Assembly (NCBI GenBank): GCA_001603035.1
Contig: LVAS01000059.1
Span: forward strand, 62,001 to 126,000
Direction of reading: 5' to 3'
DNA: 64,000 nt
DNA from: Clostridiales bacterium Firm_13
GTDB lineage: Bacteria > Bacillota > Clostridia > Saccharofermentanales > Saccharofermentanaceae
Numbering within the stretch: position 1 is the stretch's first letter; each line of letters begins with the position of its first letter. The notes beneath the pieces were generated by a model, which saw only the letters and a list, made by a program, of their open reading frames with translations, did no database searches and was not told the DNA's origin. Positions 47,436 through 57,454 of the stretch are shown piece after piece. The position numbers and the translations under genes are program-made.

Positions 47436-49207
47436 GATTCGCGACCTCCCTTGGTTAATGCGCCGAAGCGGCATAGATTGCGACATAATCCGCAGGAATT
47501 GCAGGTATCCCAATCGATAACAGGCTTCTTGTCAGAGCCTTCCGTCAGCGCGGGACACATCATGCGAATACAAGCGCCGCACGCGGTGCACGAATCGTAA
47601 TTCACGGTCGTACGATCTTCCTTCTTGCCTTTACCGGTCGGAATCAGTGCGCACGGGCGTCTTGTGATAACGACCGAAACGCCGGGTTTGTCCAGTTCTT
47701 CCCGTAAGACCTTCTGGCAAAGCGCCGTGTCGACGGGATCGACGACTCGAATCGACTCGACACCCAATGCGCGGCAAAGATCCTCCAAAGAAATGGCGGG
47801 CGCGGGATTTAACCGAATATTCATACCGGTCGAAGGATTCTGCTGGTGTCCCGTCATCCCCGTGATGGAGTTGTCGAGAATAATGACCGTTATATTGCTC
47901 TGGTTGTATACGGCATTGATTACGTTGGTAATGCCGGAGTGGAGAAACGTCGAATCTCCGATGACGCTGACTGTCTTCTTGGAGTCTTCCCCGTCGGTTG
48001 CCTTGTCAAAGCCGTGCGCCATACCGATTGAGGCGCCCATGCAAACACAGGCATCCATCGCCGATGTAGGGGGCAGCGCTCCCAACGTATAACAACCGAT
48101 ATCGCCCGTCACCTGAACTTTCATTCTCGAGAGCGCCAGAAACAATCCCTTATGCGGGCAGCCGGCGCACATCACCGGAGGACGGCCCGGCGGAACCGGC
48201 AAATCCTTCGAATCGATCCCGCGTGCCGGGTCGGTATTGGACGTAAGAGCGTGCGCGATCATCCGGATCGAGTATTCGCCTTGTAACGTAAAAAGCTCTT
48301 TGCCTTCGCAAGGAATACCGAGGGCTCGGATCTCCGTCTCAAGGAATGGGTCAAGCTCTTCGACGATGACCAAACGATCCACTTCGGAAGCGAATGACCG
48401 GATCAGATCGACGGGTAACGGCCAGATTAATCCGAGTTTCAGAATGTTCGCTTCCGGGAGCGCCTCACTGACATACTGGAATGAAGCGCCGGACGTGATA
48501 ACACCCAGAGAAGAACCGGATCGGCGTATCACTTGGTGCGCGCCGACAGCTTCGGGATCAGAAGAAGCGTCGGCCGAAAGCTTGCGGATTCGCTCTTCGA
48601 CGACGACGTGACGTTTGATCGCCATCCCGGGCATCATGACATACTTATCAACGTCTTTCGTATAAGGGCGAACTTGCATTTCCCGAGGTTCTCCGAGTTC
48701 AACGACAGATCGCGAGTGGGAAACGCGCGTATGAAGCCGGAGCATAACCGGCGTATCGTATTTTTCGGAGAGGTCAAAAGCACGAAGAAGATAGTCCTTA
48801 CATTCCGAACTGTCGGACGGTTCGAACATCGGAACTTTGGCGGCGCGCGCATAATTGCGGCTGTCCTGTTCATTCTGAGAACTGTGCATCCCGGGGTCGT
48901 CCGCGACGACAAAGACAAGCCCGCCGTTGACGCCGGTATAGGAGGCTGTAAACAAAGGATCCGCCGCGACATTCGCGCCGACATGCTTCATGCAGGTCAT
49001 CGCACGGGCGCCGCGAATCGACGCGCCGATAGCGACCTCGGCGCCGACCTTCTCGTTCGTCGCCCATTCGCAATAGATTCGATCGTACTGCGCCACAGCT
49101 TCCGTGATCTCCGTGCTCGGTGTGCCGGGATAGGAAGACACGACCTTGACACCTGCCTCGTAAGCTCCTCTGGCGACGGCTTCATTGCCCAAAAGTATTT
49201 GCTTCAA
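47432..49207 (-). CDS. iorA: Indolepyruvate ferredoxin oxidoreductase subunit alpha
   Basis: LLGNEAVARGAYEAGVKVVSSYPGTPSTEI; TPP motif GDSTFLHSGITNVINAVYNQSNITVIILDNSITGMTGHQ; C-terminal 4Fe-4S motifs (CTACGACIRMMCP; CNSCGLCRNLC). Confidence 0.95.
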   Translation of the reverse strand: MKQILLGNEAVARGAYEAGVKVVSSYPGTPSTEITEAVAQYDRIYCEWATNEKVGAEVAIGASIRGARAMTCMKHVGANVAADPLFTASYTGVNGGLVFVVADDPGMHSSQNEQDSRNYARAAKVPMFEPSDSSECKDYLLRAFDLSEKYDTPVMLRLHTRVSHSRSVVELGEPREMQVRPYTKDVDKYVMMPGMAIKRHVVVEERIRKLSADASSDPEAVGAHQVIRRSGSSLGVITSGASFQYVSEALPEANILKLGLIWPLPVDLIRSFASEVDRLVIVEELDPFLETEIRALGIPCEGKELFTLQGEYSIRMIAHALTSNTDPARGIDSKDLPVPPGRPPVMCAGCPHKGLFLALSRMKVQVTGDIGCYTLGALPPTSAMDACVCMGASIGMAHGFDKATDGEDSKKTVSVIGDSTFLHSGITNVINAVYNQSNITVIILDNSITGMTGHQQNPSTGMNIRLNPAPAISLEDLCRALGVESIRVVDPVDTALCQKVLREELDKPGVSVVITRRPCALIPTGKGKKEDRTTVNYDSCTACGACIRMMCPALTEGSDKKPVIDWDTCNSCGLCRNLCRFGALTKGGRES

Positions 49208-49279
49208 CGGAAAATCCCACCTTCACTTGTTTCTTAACTGTCAATCAGTATACCACAGCCGGCCGGCCGCGTTTACGTA

Positions 49280-50581
49280 TCAGAAGGCTTTGGATCGCTT
49301 GTCAATGACGCGGTGTGATTTACCGGCGGTTCGCTCGATTGTCTTGGGGTTAAGAAGCGTAACCTTGACATCGATTTGGAGAACGGTCTTGATCTTATGG
49401 CGGATCTCTCCCGAGAGTCTCTCGAGATTGGAATAACTCTCCAGCATGCTCCCGTCCATAAGTTCAACCTGCACTTCCATCTTATCCATGAATTTCTCGG
49501 TCGTCACGATCAGCTGATATTGCTGACCGATGCCGTCGACTCCCATGAGCACGGCTTCCACCTGCGACGGGAAGACATTCACGCCTCGAATGACCATCAT
49601 ATCGTCGGACCGGCCCTTTACAAGATCCATACGGGCAAGCGTTCGACCGCAGGCGCAAGGCTCATAGGTCAATCTGGTAATGTCCTTTGTCCGGTATCGA
49701 AGCATCGGGATCCCTTCCTTTGTCAGCGTCGTGAAAACAATCTCACCTTCGCTGCCTTCGGGGAGAACCTCTCCTGTTACGGGATCAATGATTTCCGCGA
49801 TGAACATGTCTTCATTTATATGCATGCCGCTGTGTTCCAGGCATTCGAACGAGACGCCCGGGCCGCAAAGTTCGGTCAAGCCGTAATTCTGCGTGTCGAT
49901 AATTCCGAGACGCTGCTCGATTTGCTCGCGCATCTCCGGAGTATGACCTTCTCCGCCGAACATGCCGACGCGAAGGTCAAGGTCCTCTTTTCTTATGCCG
50001 AGATCCTGCATAACTTCCGTCAGATGTAAGACGTAGGACGGGGTTGCGATAAGTACTGTCGTATGAAGATCCCGCATCAGCATGAGTTGCCGCTCCGAAT
50101 TGCCGGATGACACCGGAATCACGGAGGCTCCGACACGCTCAAGACCATAGTGAAGTCCGAATCCGCCCGTAAAAAGGCCGTACCCGAATGCAATTTGCGC
50201 CGTGTCTTCCGCCGTTACTCCGGCGGCAGTCGCCATACGCGCGCACATCTCGGTCCAATTCTCCATATCGCCGCGCGTATATCCGACCATAATCGGCTTA
50301 CCTGTCGTTCCGGAAGAACCGTGATAACGTACGATTTTGTTATTCGGGACGGCAAAAAGACCGGTCGGATAATGATCGCGAAGATCTGTCTTCATCGTGA
50401 ACGGGATCTTGCTTAGATCCTTCAGCGTGCGGATGTCGGACGGCTTAACGCCGACCGAATCCAGTTGCCGGGTATAAAAGGGGACGTGCTCGTAGGCGTA
50501 CGCGACCTGCCATTTGAGGCGGGAGAGCTGAATCTCCTCCAATTCCTTTCGTGACTTCGTCTCGTTTTCGTTCCAAAACAT
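49280..50581 (-). CDS. paaK: Phenylacetate-CoA ligase family protein
   Basis: YHGSSGTTGKPIMVGYTRGD; NYGLTELCGPGVSFEC; RSDDMMVIRGVNVFPSQVE. Confidence 0.93.
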   Translation of the reverse strand: MFWNENETKSRKELEEIQLSRLKWQVAYAYEHVPFYTRQLDSVGVKPSDIRTLKDLSKIPFTMKTDLRDHYPTGLFAVPNNKIVRYHGSSGTTGKPIMVGYTRGDMENWTEMCARMATAAGVTAEDTAQIAFGYGLFTGGFGLHYGLERVGASVIPVSSGNSERQLMLMRDLHTTVLIATPSYVLHLTEVMQDLGIRKEDLDLRVGMFGGEGHTPEMREQIEQRLGIIDTQNYGLTELCGPGVSFECLEHSGMHINEDMFIAEIIDPVTGEVLPEGSEGEIVFTTLTKEGIPMLRYRTKDITRLTYEPCACGRTLARMDLVKGRSDDMMVIRGVNVFPSQVEAVLMGVDGIGQQYQLIVTTEKFMDKMEVQVELMDGSMLESYSNLERLSGEIRHKIKTVLQIDVKVTLLNPKTIERTAGKSHRVIDKRSKAF

Positions 50582-50599
50582 GTCCCCAAATCCCCCTTC

Positions 50600-52225
50600 T
50601 CAGACGACCTCGTCCGCACCTAAGTACTTATCCTGATTTGCCTTAACCGCAATATTGTAACCCTCGAACGCATGATCGACAACGTCCTTCTTGAGTTTGG
50701 GCGAGATGAGCGAAACCACGGGAACCAGTATCAGTCCGAAGATCATCGCAAAAGCGCCCGCGTTAATCGGAGACGCGAGGTTGATATATGGATTGGTCGG
50801 GAATTTGAAAGAATGTCCGAAAATATCGCCGTTCGCCAAGATCAAGTGCGTGACGGTAATGCCGACACCGCTGATAAAATTGGCCCAGACCGCGGCCTTC
50901 GTGACCTTCTTCCAGAAAAGGCCGTAGAGGAACGGAGCGAGGAAGGATCCGGCGAGCGCGCCCCAAGAAATCGACATCAGTTTGGTGATGTAGAGATTCT
51001 GGGTACGGTAGGAATAAATCGCGAGGACCATCGAGGTTAAGATGAAGAATGCGAGGAAAATGCGAATCCAAAGAACCTTCTTCTTTTCCGGCATCTCTTT
51101 AACGATATTCCCGTTTACAAAATCAAGAGTCAGCGTCGAACTCGACGTAAGAACGAGAGACGAAAGCGTCGACATCGACGCGGAAAGGACAAGGACAATA
51201 ACGACTGCGATCAAAACCGCAGGGACGGCCTTCTGCAACATGTTGGGAACAATCTGGTCGAAAAGGAGCTTGCCGGTAGAGCCGGTGATCTCGTCCGCCG
51301 AGACAAAGAGGCGCCCGAAGCTTCCGATAAAGTAGGAGCCGACCGAAATGACGATCGCGAAAAGCGTCGATATCACCGTTCCCGCACGAATCGCCTTCTC
51401 ATCTTTAATCGCATAGAACTTATGTACCATCTGCGGAAGACCCCAGGTACCGAGAGAAGTGAGGATAACAACGCCAAGAAGGTTCAAAGGTTCGGGGCCG
51501 AAGAACGAAATATACGCACCTTGCATTTCCGTATTCGGAGCGGAGAATTTGGAGAGGTCGGTCATTGCGGTCATCATACCGCCCGCCGAATGCACAATCG
51601 CGATAATGACGAGAATAACGCCGACAAGCATGACGATTCCTTGAAAGAAATCGTTGATCGCGGTCGACATATATCCGCCGAGAATGACATAAAGCGCCGT
51701 AAGAACACTCATTCCGATAATGCAATACTCAAAACCGTATTGTACTTTCTGAAGGCCGAATGCCGATGTAAAGAGATAGGACAGTCCGTTAAACACAGAA
51801 GCGGAATAAGGAATCATAAAGACGAATACGATGGCGCTTGCGGCAATCTTTAAACCCTTGCTGTCATATCGCTTGCCGAAAAATTCAGGCATTGTCGTCG
51901 CATCGATGTGTTTGGTCATAATGCGGGTTCTTCTGCCCATGACCTTCCAGACGAGAAGACTGCCGATAATCGCATTGCCGAGTCCGATCCAGACTGCCGA
52001 CATTCCGTAGGCCCATCCGAATTGACCGGCATAACCGATGAATACAACCGCAGAAAAATACGTCGTGCCGTAAGCAAAAGCGGTCAACCAGGGACCCATC
52101 GTCCGTCCGCCAAGGACAAAGGCACCGACCGACTTCGTATGCCGTCTGGCATAGATGCCGATTCCGATCGTTACGGCAAAAAAGACACAGAGAAACAGGA
52201 CATTCAGCCAAATCATAACTACCAT
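50600..52225 (-). CDS. Sodium:solute symporter (SSS family)
   Basis: About 13 TM. GTTYFSAVVFIGYAGQFGWAYG; ILGGYMSTAINDFFQGIVM. Start near 52216-52225 (MVVMIWLNVLF); the longer ORF start reads through tRNA-Leu. Confidence 0.9.
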   Translation of the reverse strand: MVVMIWLNVLFLCVFFAVTIGIGIYARRHTKSVGAFVLGGRTMGPWLTAFAYGTTYFSAVVFIGYAGQFGWAYGMSAVWIGLGNAIIGSLLVWKVMGRRTRIMTKHIDATTMPEFFGKRYDSKGLKIAASAIVFVFMIPYSASVFNGLSYLFTSAFGLQKVQYGFEYCIIGMSVLTALYVILGGYMSTAINDFFQGIVMLVGVILVIIAIVHSAGGMMTAMTDLSKFSAPNTEMQGAYISFFGPEPLNLLGVVILTSLGTWGLPQMVHKFYAIKDEKAIRAGTVISTLFAIVISVGSYFIGSFGRLFVSADEITGSTGKLLFDQIVPNMLQKAVPAVLIAVVIVLVLSASMSTLSSLVLTSSSTLTLDFVNGNIVKEMPEKKKVLWIRIFLAFFILTSMVLAIYSYRTQNLYITKLMSISWGALAGSFLAPFLYGLFWKKVTKAAVWANFISGVGITVTHLILANGDIFGHSFKFPTNPYINLASPINAGAFAMIFGLILVPVVSLISPKLKKDVVDHAFEGYNIAVKANQDKYLGADEVV

Positions 52226-52359
52226 CCTTCTGCTCTCGATAGAAAAGAGCGCTACACGAAACATGCGAATCCAAATCGCAACACTTTTATAATAGCAGAG
52301 CATAAAAAAGATGCAAGAAATAAATGCCTGTTCTCGCCGCACTTTTAAGACATTTGCAC

Positions 52360-52402
52360 AAAAAAGAAGAACCCGGCACCTGTCGGTGACCGGGTTCTTC
52401 TG
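52360..52402 (-). terminator. Terminator downstream of tRNA-Leu
   Basis: GAAGAACCCGG...CCGGGTTCTTC with inner CACC/GGTG pairing, followed on the minus strand by Ts. Confidence 0.82.
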
Positions 52403-52405
52403 AAC

Positions 52406-52488
52406 TGGTGCGGATGATGGGAATCGAACCCATACGGTCTCCCACACGCCCCTCAAACGTGCGCGTCTGCCAGTTCCGCCACATCCGC
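52406..52488 (-). tRNA. tRNA-Leu (anticodon GAG), CCA encoded
   Basis: Acceptor GCGGATG/CATCCGC, anticodon arm CACGT-TTGAGGG-GCGTG, long variable arm, T-arm GGTTCGATTCC. Confidence 0.92.
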
Positions 52489-52593
52489 ATCAAGAAAAAA
52501 GAGGGAGCTGTCGGATCGCCAACAGCAAGAGTTATTATACCCACGACCCTCTACTCTGTCAACGGGGCGAAGGGCGCATTTGCGAAGAAATAA

Positions 52594-53709
52594 TCAGTTG
52601 AAAAAATAGAGCAGCGCGATGATCAGCGCGAGAGCCGCAAGGATCGCAAGAGTCACTCGCAAAGCAGAGATCGGGGCCTTCCCTCCCACCTTGCCGGTCT
52701 GTCCGTTAACGACAAACTGAAAGGTTTTCCCTTTATATACAAAAGAAGAGATCCAAACCGGGATCAGTATATATTTATAGGTGATCTTGTCGAATTGTGT
52801 CGAGAACGACACGGACGCCGCGCGATCCGCATGCCAGGTACGGCGGATATAGCTTTCAATATTCGATCGCAATTGGTTACGAATCCAATTCTGCGCCTCC
52901 GTCCACGCGTCATTTAACCCGACAGAATAGCGCTCGGCAATAAATCCGGCAACCAGATCGGGATTATACGGAATCAATTTGGAGAAATCGAAAGGTTCGG
53001 CCTTGCGAACCCCGGAGTCCTCGTGTCGCTTCGAACCTACGACAAGTTGATCGTCGACAAATTCCTGATATAGACCGCTCACTTGTCGCCAGTCGGTCTC
53101 CGTTTCCCAAGAATCGCCGCGCTTAACACGTCGGTCGAATCCGGCTTTTCCGGTAAAAGACGAGGTCGTCATGGTGTCAAACGTCCAATAAGGCAAATAC
53201 ACACCTTGGAATGCGTCCGGCTTTGCTTGTAATTTGGCGGCCCGAGGTGTAAAAATCCGTCCGTTCAGCCACTTCTTAAAGAGTCCGCCCGCACTTTTCA
53301 TCGGAATCTCAAACGGGCACACGCCTCCCGGTGCGATCGTGTTCTGTTCGGCGGCGGGAAGAATGCTTGTCGATCCGCAAAAGGGGCAAACGGATGCGGT
53401 CTGGAGAGCGTCGTAAATCGTTGTACCGCCGCAGTTCTGGCACACAAAGGTCTTCTTATTAACGCCCCAATCAAAACTCTCTCGTTTCACTTCGGCGTCG
53501 AAATCGATTTCTTGAACACTTGCCTGGTCTTCCGGGCGCGGAATCTCGCGGCGATAGCCGCAATACTCGCAAAACATCCCTCTTGTCTCCGGATCATACA
53601 CAATCGTCGCTCCGCAGTTCGGGCATTTCTTGTCGCCGTTCGGATCCGAATATGCCTCCGGAGCGGCTGACTCCGGCTCGTATTTAACTCCGGGATTCAT
53701 GTCTTCCAT
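52594..53709 (-). CDS. TFIIB-type zinc-ribbon protein with C-terminal TM, uncharacterised
   Basis: Three CxxC pairs or more (KCPNCGA, MFCEYCGY, FVCQNCGG, VCPFCGS) and C-terminal hydrophobic helix. Overlaps the GH13 stop by 13 bp. Confidence 0.8.
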   Translation of the reverse strand: MEDMNPGVKYEPESAAPEAYSDPNGDKKCPNCGATIVYDPETRGMFCEYCGYRREIPRPEDQASVQEIDFDAEVKRESFDWGVNKKTFVCQNCGGTTIYDALQTASVCPFCGSTSILPAAEQNTIAPGGVCPFEIPMKSAGGLFKKWLNGRIFTPRAAKLQAKPDAFQGVYLPYWTFDTMTTSSFTGKAGFDRRVKRGDSWETETDWRQVSGLYQEFVDDQLVVGSKRHEDSGVRKAEPFDFSKLIPYNPDLVAGFIAERYSVGLNDAWTEAQNWIRNQLRSNIESYIRRTWHADRAASVSFSTQFDKITYKYILIPVWISSFVYKGKTFQFVVNGQTGKVGGKAPISALRVTLAILAALALIIALLYFFN

Positions 53710-55820
53710 ACAAACCCCCTCCTTGCATCATCCTCTTCAAAAGCGATCACCCGATATGACAGCGGCTCGATCGTTATCTGGCAGGTCACGCCGAAAGATT
53801 GTACTTCCTCGTCGCGCGCCTCCGGAAACTTTGCGGCCGGCTCCGGCGTCACCTGAATCTCTTCATTCACAAGGGTCAATGAAAAGCAAGCCGATGTCAA
53901 TTCGTTGCGATTTACCGCGAAAAGGACATGCCTTACTCCCTGCACCTCTCGTCCGAATAAATCCTTACCTTCCGAATCAAGGTATCGCTCGAAGAGAAAA
54001 ACGTCGCCGGAAGAAAACCTTGTCCGATACATCCCGGTCTTCAGAACCGGGTATTGTCTGCGCAGTCCCGTCACATTCCGAAAAAAAGCAAGGAGCTCTC
54101 TCTGTGCCAAACTTGTCGCATCCCAAGGGTAGGTTCTTCGATTAAAAGGATCGCGATAACCCTCCATGGCGACTTCATCGCCGTAATAGATACACGGGTT
54201 TCCGACGTAACCCATTTGGAGAATAAGCGCCAGCCGCATTTTGGACATGCCGATTCTTTGTTGATCCGGCGTAAGCGTCAGATCTTTCTGAAGTTCGCGG
54301 CTTCCGGGGTCGGGATTCCCGCTCATGACCGTTATCGCGCGCGGTACATCATGGCTGGAGATGAGATTCATAATGCAGTAATACGCCTCGGGCGGGTAAT
54401 TCTCGCGGAAAGACTCAAGCCGGGCATTCAGATTCTGCGCGTCCAGTGCGTTAGACAGAAATCCGAGAACCGCATCCCGAAACGTATATCCCATAACCGA
54501 ATCGTGTGTTCGTCCGAGAAGAAAATCGCGGTAAGAGCCGTAACTGATCTTATTACTTGCATCTTCCCAGACTTCACCCAATACAACGCCGTCTCCGGAA
54601 GTAAAAGACTTCACCGACGCGCGCATTTCGCGAAGAAATGCGTCCGGCAATTCATCCGAAACATCAAGTCGAAAACCCGATGCGCCCTTTAATAGCCAAG
54701 TCGGTATGACGCCGTTCTCCCCGAAAAGATACTCGCGGTAAGAAAGATCATTCTCATTGACATTCGGAAGGTCAGAAAATCCCCACCAGGAATCGTATTC
54801 GATCTTCCCCTCCGCCGATTTTCGGATGGAGTACCAGGACGAGAATCGGCTCTTCTTCCCGTCTGCCGCCTCCTGATATGCGCCGGGCTCCGCGTATCGT
54901 CCCAACCGGTTAAAATAACGACTGTCGGCACCCGTATGGCTGAAAACACCATCCAGGAGGTAGCGGATGCCGGCCTTTTGCATCGAGTTCGAAAAAGTCG
55001 AGAAAGCCCTTTCTCCACCGAGAACCGGATCCGTCGACGTATAGTCCGCCGTATCATAGCGATGATTGGACCTCGCTTCAAAAATCGGATTCAGGTAAAG
55101 GCAGTCAATATGGAGAGCCTCCAAATAGGGCCGCGATTCCGCAACGCCTTCAAGATCCCCGCCGAAAAAATCACAGGCGAGATACCCCGTCTCTGTCGTT
55201 CCGTGAATATCAACCTCTTCCGCCCATTCCTTGTGGTAAATTCTTTCGGGGGCCGGACGCGCCTTTGTCATCGCTTCGAACGAGAACGAACTTCCTCTGC
55301 GAAATCGATCGGGAAATATCTGATACATGACGGCGCCTTTAAACCAATCCGGCGTCGTAAACGAAGCGTCATAGACCGTAATTTGGAAGGCGGCGGGATA
55401 CCGATCCTCATGCGCGCCGATACGCGAAGGCGTATCACTGATGCGGCCGGTTCCGTCCGCGTGATGTCTGGACAGCACGTAGAAGACTTTGGAAGGGGGC
55501 GTCACTCCCTTCGCGTCAGAATCGGCAGGCGTCAAACTGAACCAGTAGAAAAAAAGGCAGGCTTCACCCGGCATCCTGACACGAACCGAATATCGGCCAG
55601 GGGTTTCTTCCTCCTCATCCATTCGCAATTCACCGTAAGCAAACGAATAAAGCCCGTATGCCGAACATAAGCGGACCTCACGGACAGGAGCATGTACATC
55701 AATGGAAAGCCGGACATAACGACCTGTCGAGACAGCTCCAAACGGGTCCCGATAGGTAAGGCTGCGGGATCGGTGATAGACATTCGATTCGTCAAAGAGA
55801 ATACTGCGTTTATCCGCCAT
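53697..55820 (-). CDS. GH13 family alpha-amylase/neopullulanase-like enzyme
   Basis: YQIFPDRFRRG; YLLDGVFSHTGADS; GFRLDVSDELP (nucleophile Asp); VVLGEVWEDAS (acid/base Glu); LISSHDVPR. Confidence 0.93.
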   Translation of the reverse strand: MADKRSILFDESNVYHRSRSLTYRDPFGAVSTGRYVRLSIDVHAPVREVRLCSAYGLYSFAYGELRMDEEEETPGRYSVRVRMPGEACLFFYWFSLTPADSDAKGVTPPSKVFYVLSRHHADGTGRISDTPSRIGAHEDRYPAAFQITVYDASFTTPDWFKGAVMYQIFPDRFRRGSSFSFEAMTKARPAPERIYHKEWAEEVDIHGTTETGYLACDFFGGDLEGVAESRPYLEALHIDCLYLNPIFEARSNHRYDTADYTSTDPVLGGERAFSTFSNSMQKAGIRYLLDGVFSHTGADSRYFNRLGRYAEPGAYQEAADGKKSRFSSWYSIRKSAEGKIEYDSWWGFSDLPNVNENDLSYREYLFGENGVIPTWLLKGASGFRLDVSDELPDAFLREMRASVKSFTSGDGVVLGEVWEDASNKISYGSYRDFLLGRTHDSVMGYTFRDAVLGFLSNALDAQNLNARLESFRENYPPEAYYCIMNLISSHDVPRAITVMSGNPDPGSRELQKDLTLTPDQQRIGMSKMRLALILQMGYVGNPCIYYGDEVAMEGYRDPFNRRTYPWDATSLAQRELLAFFRNVTGLRRQYPVLKTGMYRTRFSSGDVFLFERYLDSEGKDLFGREVQGVRHVLFAVNRNELTSACFSLTLVNEEIQVTPEPAAKFPEARDEEVQSFGVTCQITIEPLSYRVIAFEEDDARRGFVWKT

Positions 55821-57454
55821 CAGACATCCTTCTTGCGGGGCTTTCCGGCTGGTTTTTTGTCGTCATTCGGAGAAATCTGTGCCGCCTTTGTCGCTTTTTC
55901 GGAGGACGTTGTTGCACTCTTCGGCTTTCTTTTCACAGAGGCATCCAAGGCGACGGGATCTACGGCGATATGCGGCGCGGTATTCGCGTCGTCATCCCAT
56001 GCGATCCCGCTGATTAAGGAATACAACCCGGCATATTCCTTTGCGGAACGATCCCAGCTGTAATCGCCCGTCATGGCGCTTGTGACAAGGGTTTCCCAGA
56101 CATTCTTGTGATGACGATACAGATCACAGGCGTACTTTGTCACAAACAAAAACTCGTGCGCATTGATGTTGGCGAAAGTAAATCCGTTACCTTCTCCCGT
56201 GTACTCATTATAAGGAATGACCGTGTCCTTCAGTCCCCCAGTCTCACGAGCAACCGGAATCGTGCCGTAACGCATCGCGATCATTTGAGACAATCCGCAT
56301 GGTTCGAAAAGTGACGGCATCAAATAGAGATCCGCCGCCGCATAGAGTGTATGCGCGAGCGTATTGTCAAAAGCGATATGGGCGCACATCTTTTCCGGAT
56401 TTCGGGCGGCGATATCGGAAAGCGCCGTCTCGTAGAAGGCGTCTCCCGTTCCGAGAATGACAACCTGCATGCCGTCATAGAGCATCTCTTCCAAAACACG
56501 CAGGAGAAGATCTAAGCCCTTCTGGTCGACAAGTCTTGATATCATGACGCAAAGCGGCGCTCCGGGATTGACGCTAAGTCCGAGTTCTCTTTGGACAGAG
56601 GCTTTGCAAGCGGCCTTTCCTTCCGAATAATCATTCTTATCATAACGAGCCGGAATCAATGTGTCCGTCAAAGGATTATACTCCTCTTCGTTAATCCCGT
56701 TGAGAATACCGCTGACCTTATATGCGTATTTTTGCAATGTGGCGTTTAGTCCTTCGCCGTAATAATCTGTCATGATTTCATAGGCATATGTCGGAGAAAC
56801 CGTCGTAACCGAGTATGCGTAGACGATGCCGGCCTTCATGAAATTGACCGCGCCGTCCTTGCAGGCAAGCTCTTCTCGAAGATACTGATCCGGCAAATCG
56901 AGGAGATCCTTTATCGCCTCAATTCCATGAACGCCTTGGTATTTGAGATTGTGGATCGTATAGACGGTCTTAACATCGGTGTGCAGGCCGTTTGATTTGT
57001 AGTGCGCATCCAGAAGTAAAGGGATCATCCCGGTCTGCCAATCGTTGCAATGGAGTATATCCGGCTCGAATTGCATGAATTCTCCTAAAAAATCGAGGAC
57101 GGCACGCTGAAAAAAACAATACCGTTCGATATCAAAGGTGTACTCCACGTAGACCTGGTCAAAGTTAAAGTAATACTCGTTGTCTACAAAATAATAGACA
57201 ACACCGTCGAGTGTCAGAGTATAAAGACCCGCATAGAGAGACCTCCACCCCATCTTCACCATACGCCATCCGAGAAATCGGAGTTCGCTCATTCGGGTCT
57301 GTTTGATCTTGCGATACAGAGGAAGGATTACACGAGTATCAAGTCCCTGACGAACAAGTGTCCGCGGCAAAGCTCCGACGACATCCGCAAGACCGCCGAC
57401 CTTAACGAACGGGGCGACTTCCGAAGACGCAAAGAGTACCTTGATCGGTTTCAT
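55820..57454 (-). CDS. glgA: Glycogen synthase
   Basis: KVLFASSEVAPFVKVGGLADVVGALP; LHCNDWQTGMIPLLL; LMPSLFEPCGLSQMIAMRYGTIPVARETGGLKDTV. Confidence 0.96.
   Translation of the reverse strand: MKPIKVLFASSEVAPFVKVGGLADVVGALPRTLVRQGLDTRVILPLYRKIKQTRMSELRFLGWRMVKMGWRSLYAGLYTLTLDGVVYYFVDNEYYFNFDQVYVEYTFDIERYCFFQRAVLDFLGEFMQFEPDILHCNDWQTGMIPLLLDAHYKSNGLHTDVKTVYTIHNLKYQGVHGIEAIKDLLDLPDQYLREELACKDGAVNFMKAGIVYAYSVTTVSPTYAYEIMTDYYGEGLNATLQKYAYKVSGILNGINEEEYNPLTDTLIPARYDKNDYSEGKAACKASVQRELGLSVNPGAPLCVMISRLVDQKGLDLLLRVLEEMLYDGMQVVILGTGDAFYETALSDIAARNPEKMCAHIAFDNTLAHTLYAAADLYLMPSLFEPCGLSQMIAMRYGTIPVARETGGLKDTVIPYNEYTGEGNGFTFANINAHEFLFVTKYACDLYRHHKNVWETLVTSAMTGDYSWDRSAKEYAGLYSLISGIAWDDDANTAPHIAVDPVALDASVKRKPKSATTSSEKATKAAQISPNDDKKPAGKPRKKDV

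Noticed and set aside
52287-52544. 85-aa ORF and the N-terminal extension of the symporter ORF (MRGVWETVWVRFPSSAPVQ)
   Set aside because: Both read through tRNA-Leu and its terminator. The symporter most likely starts near 52216-52225.
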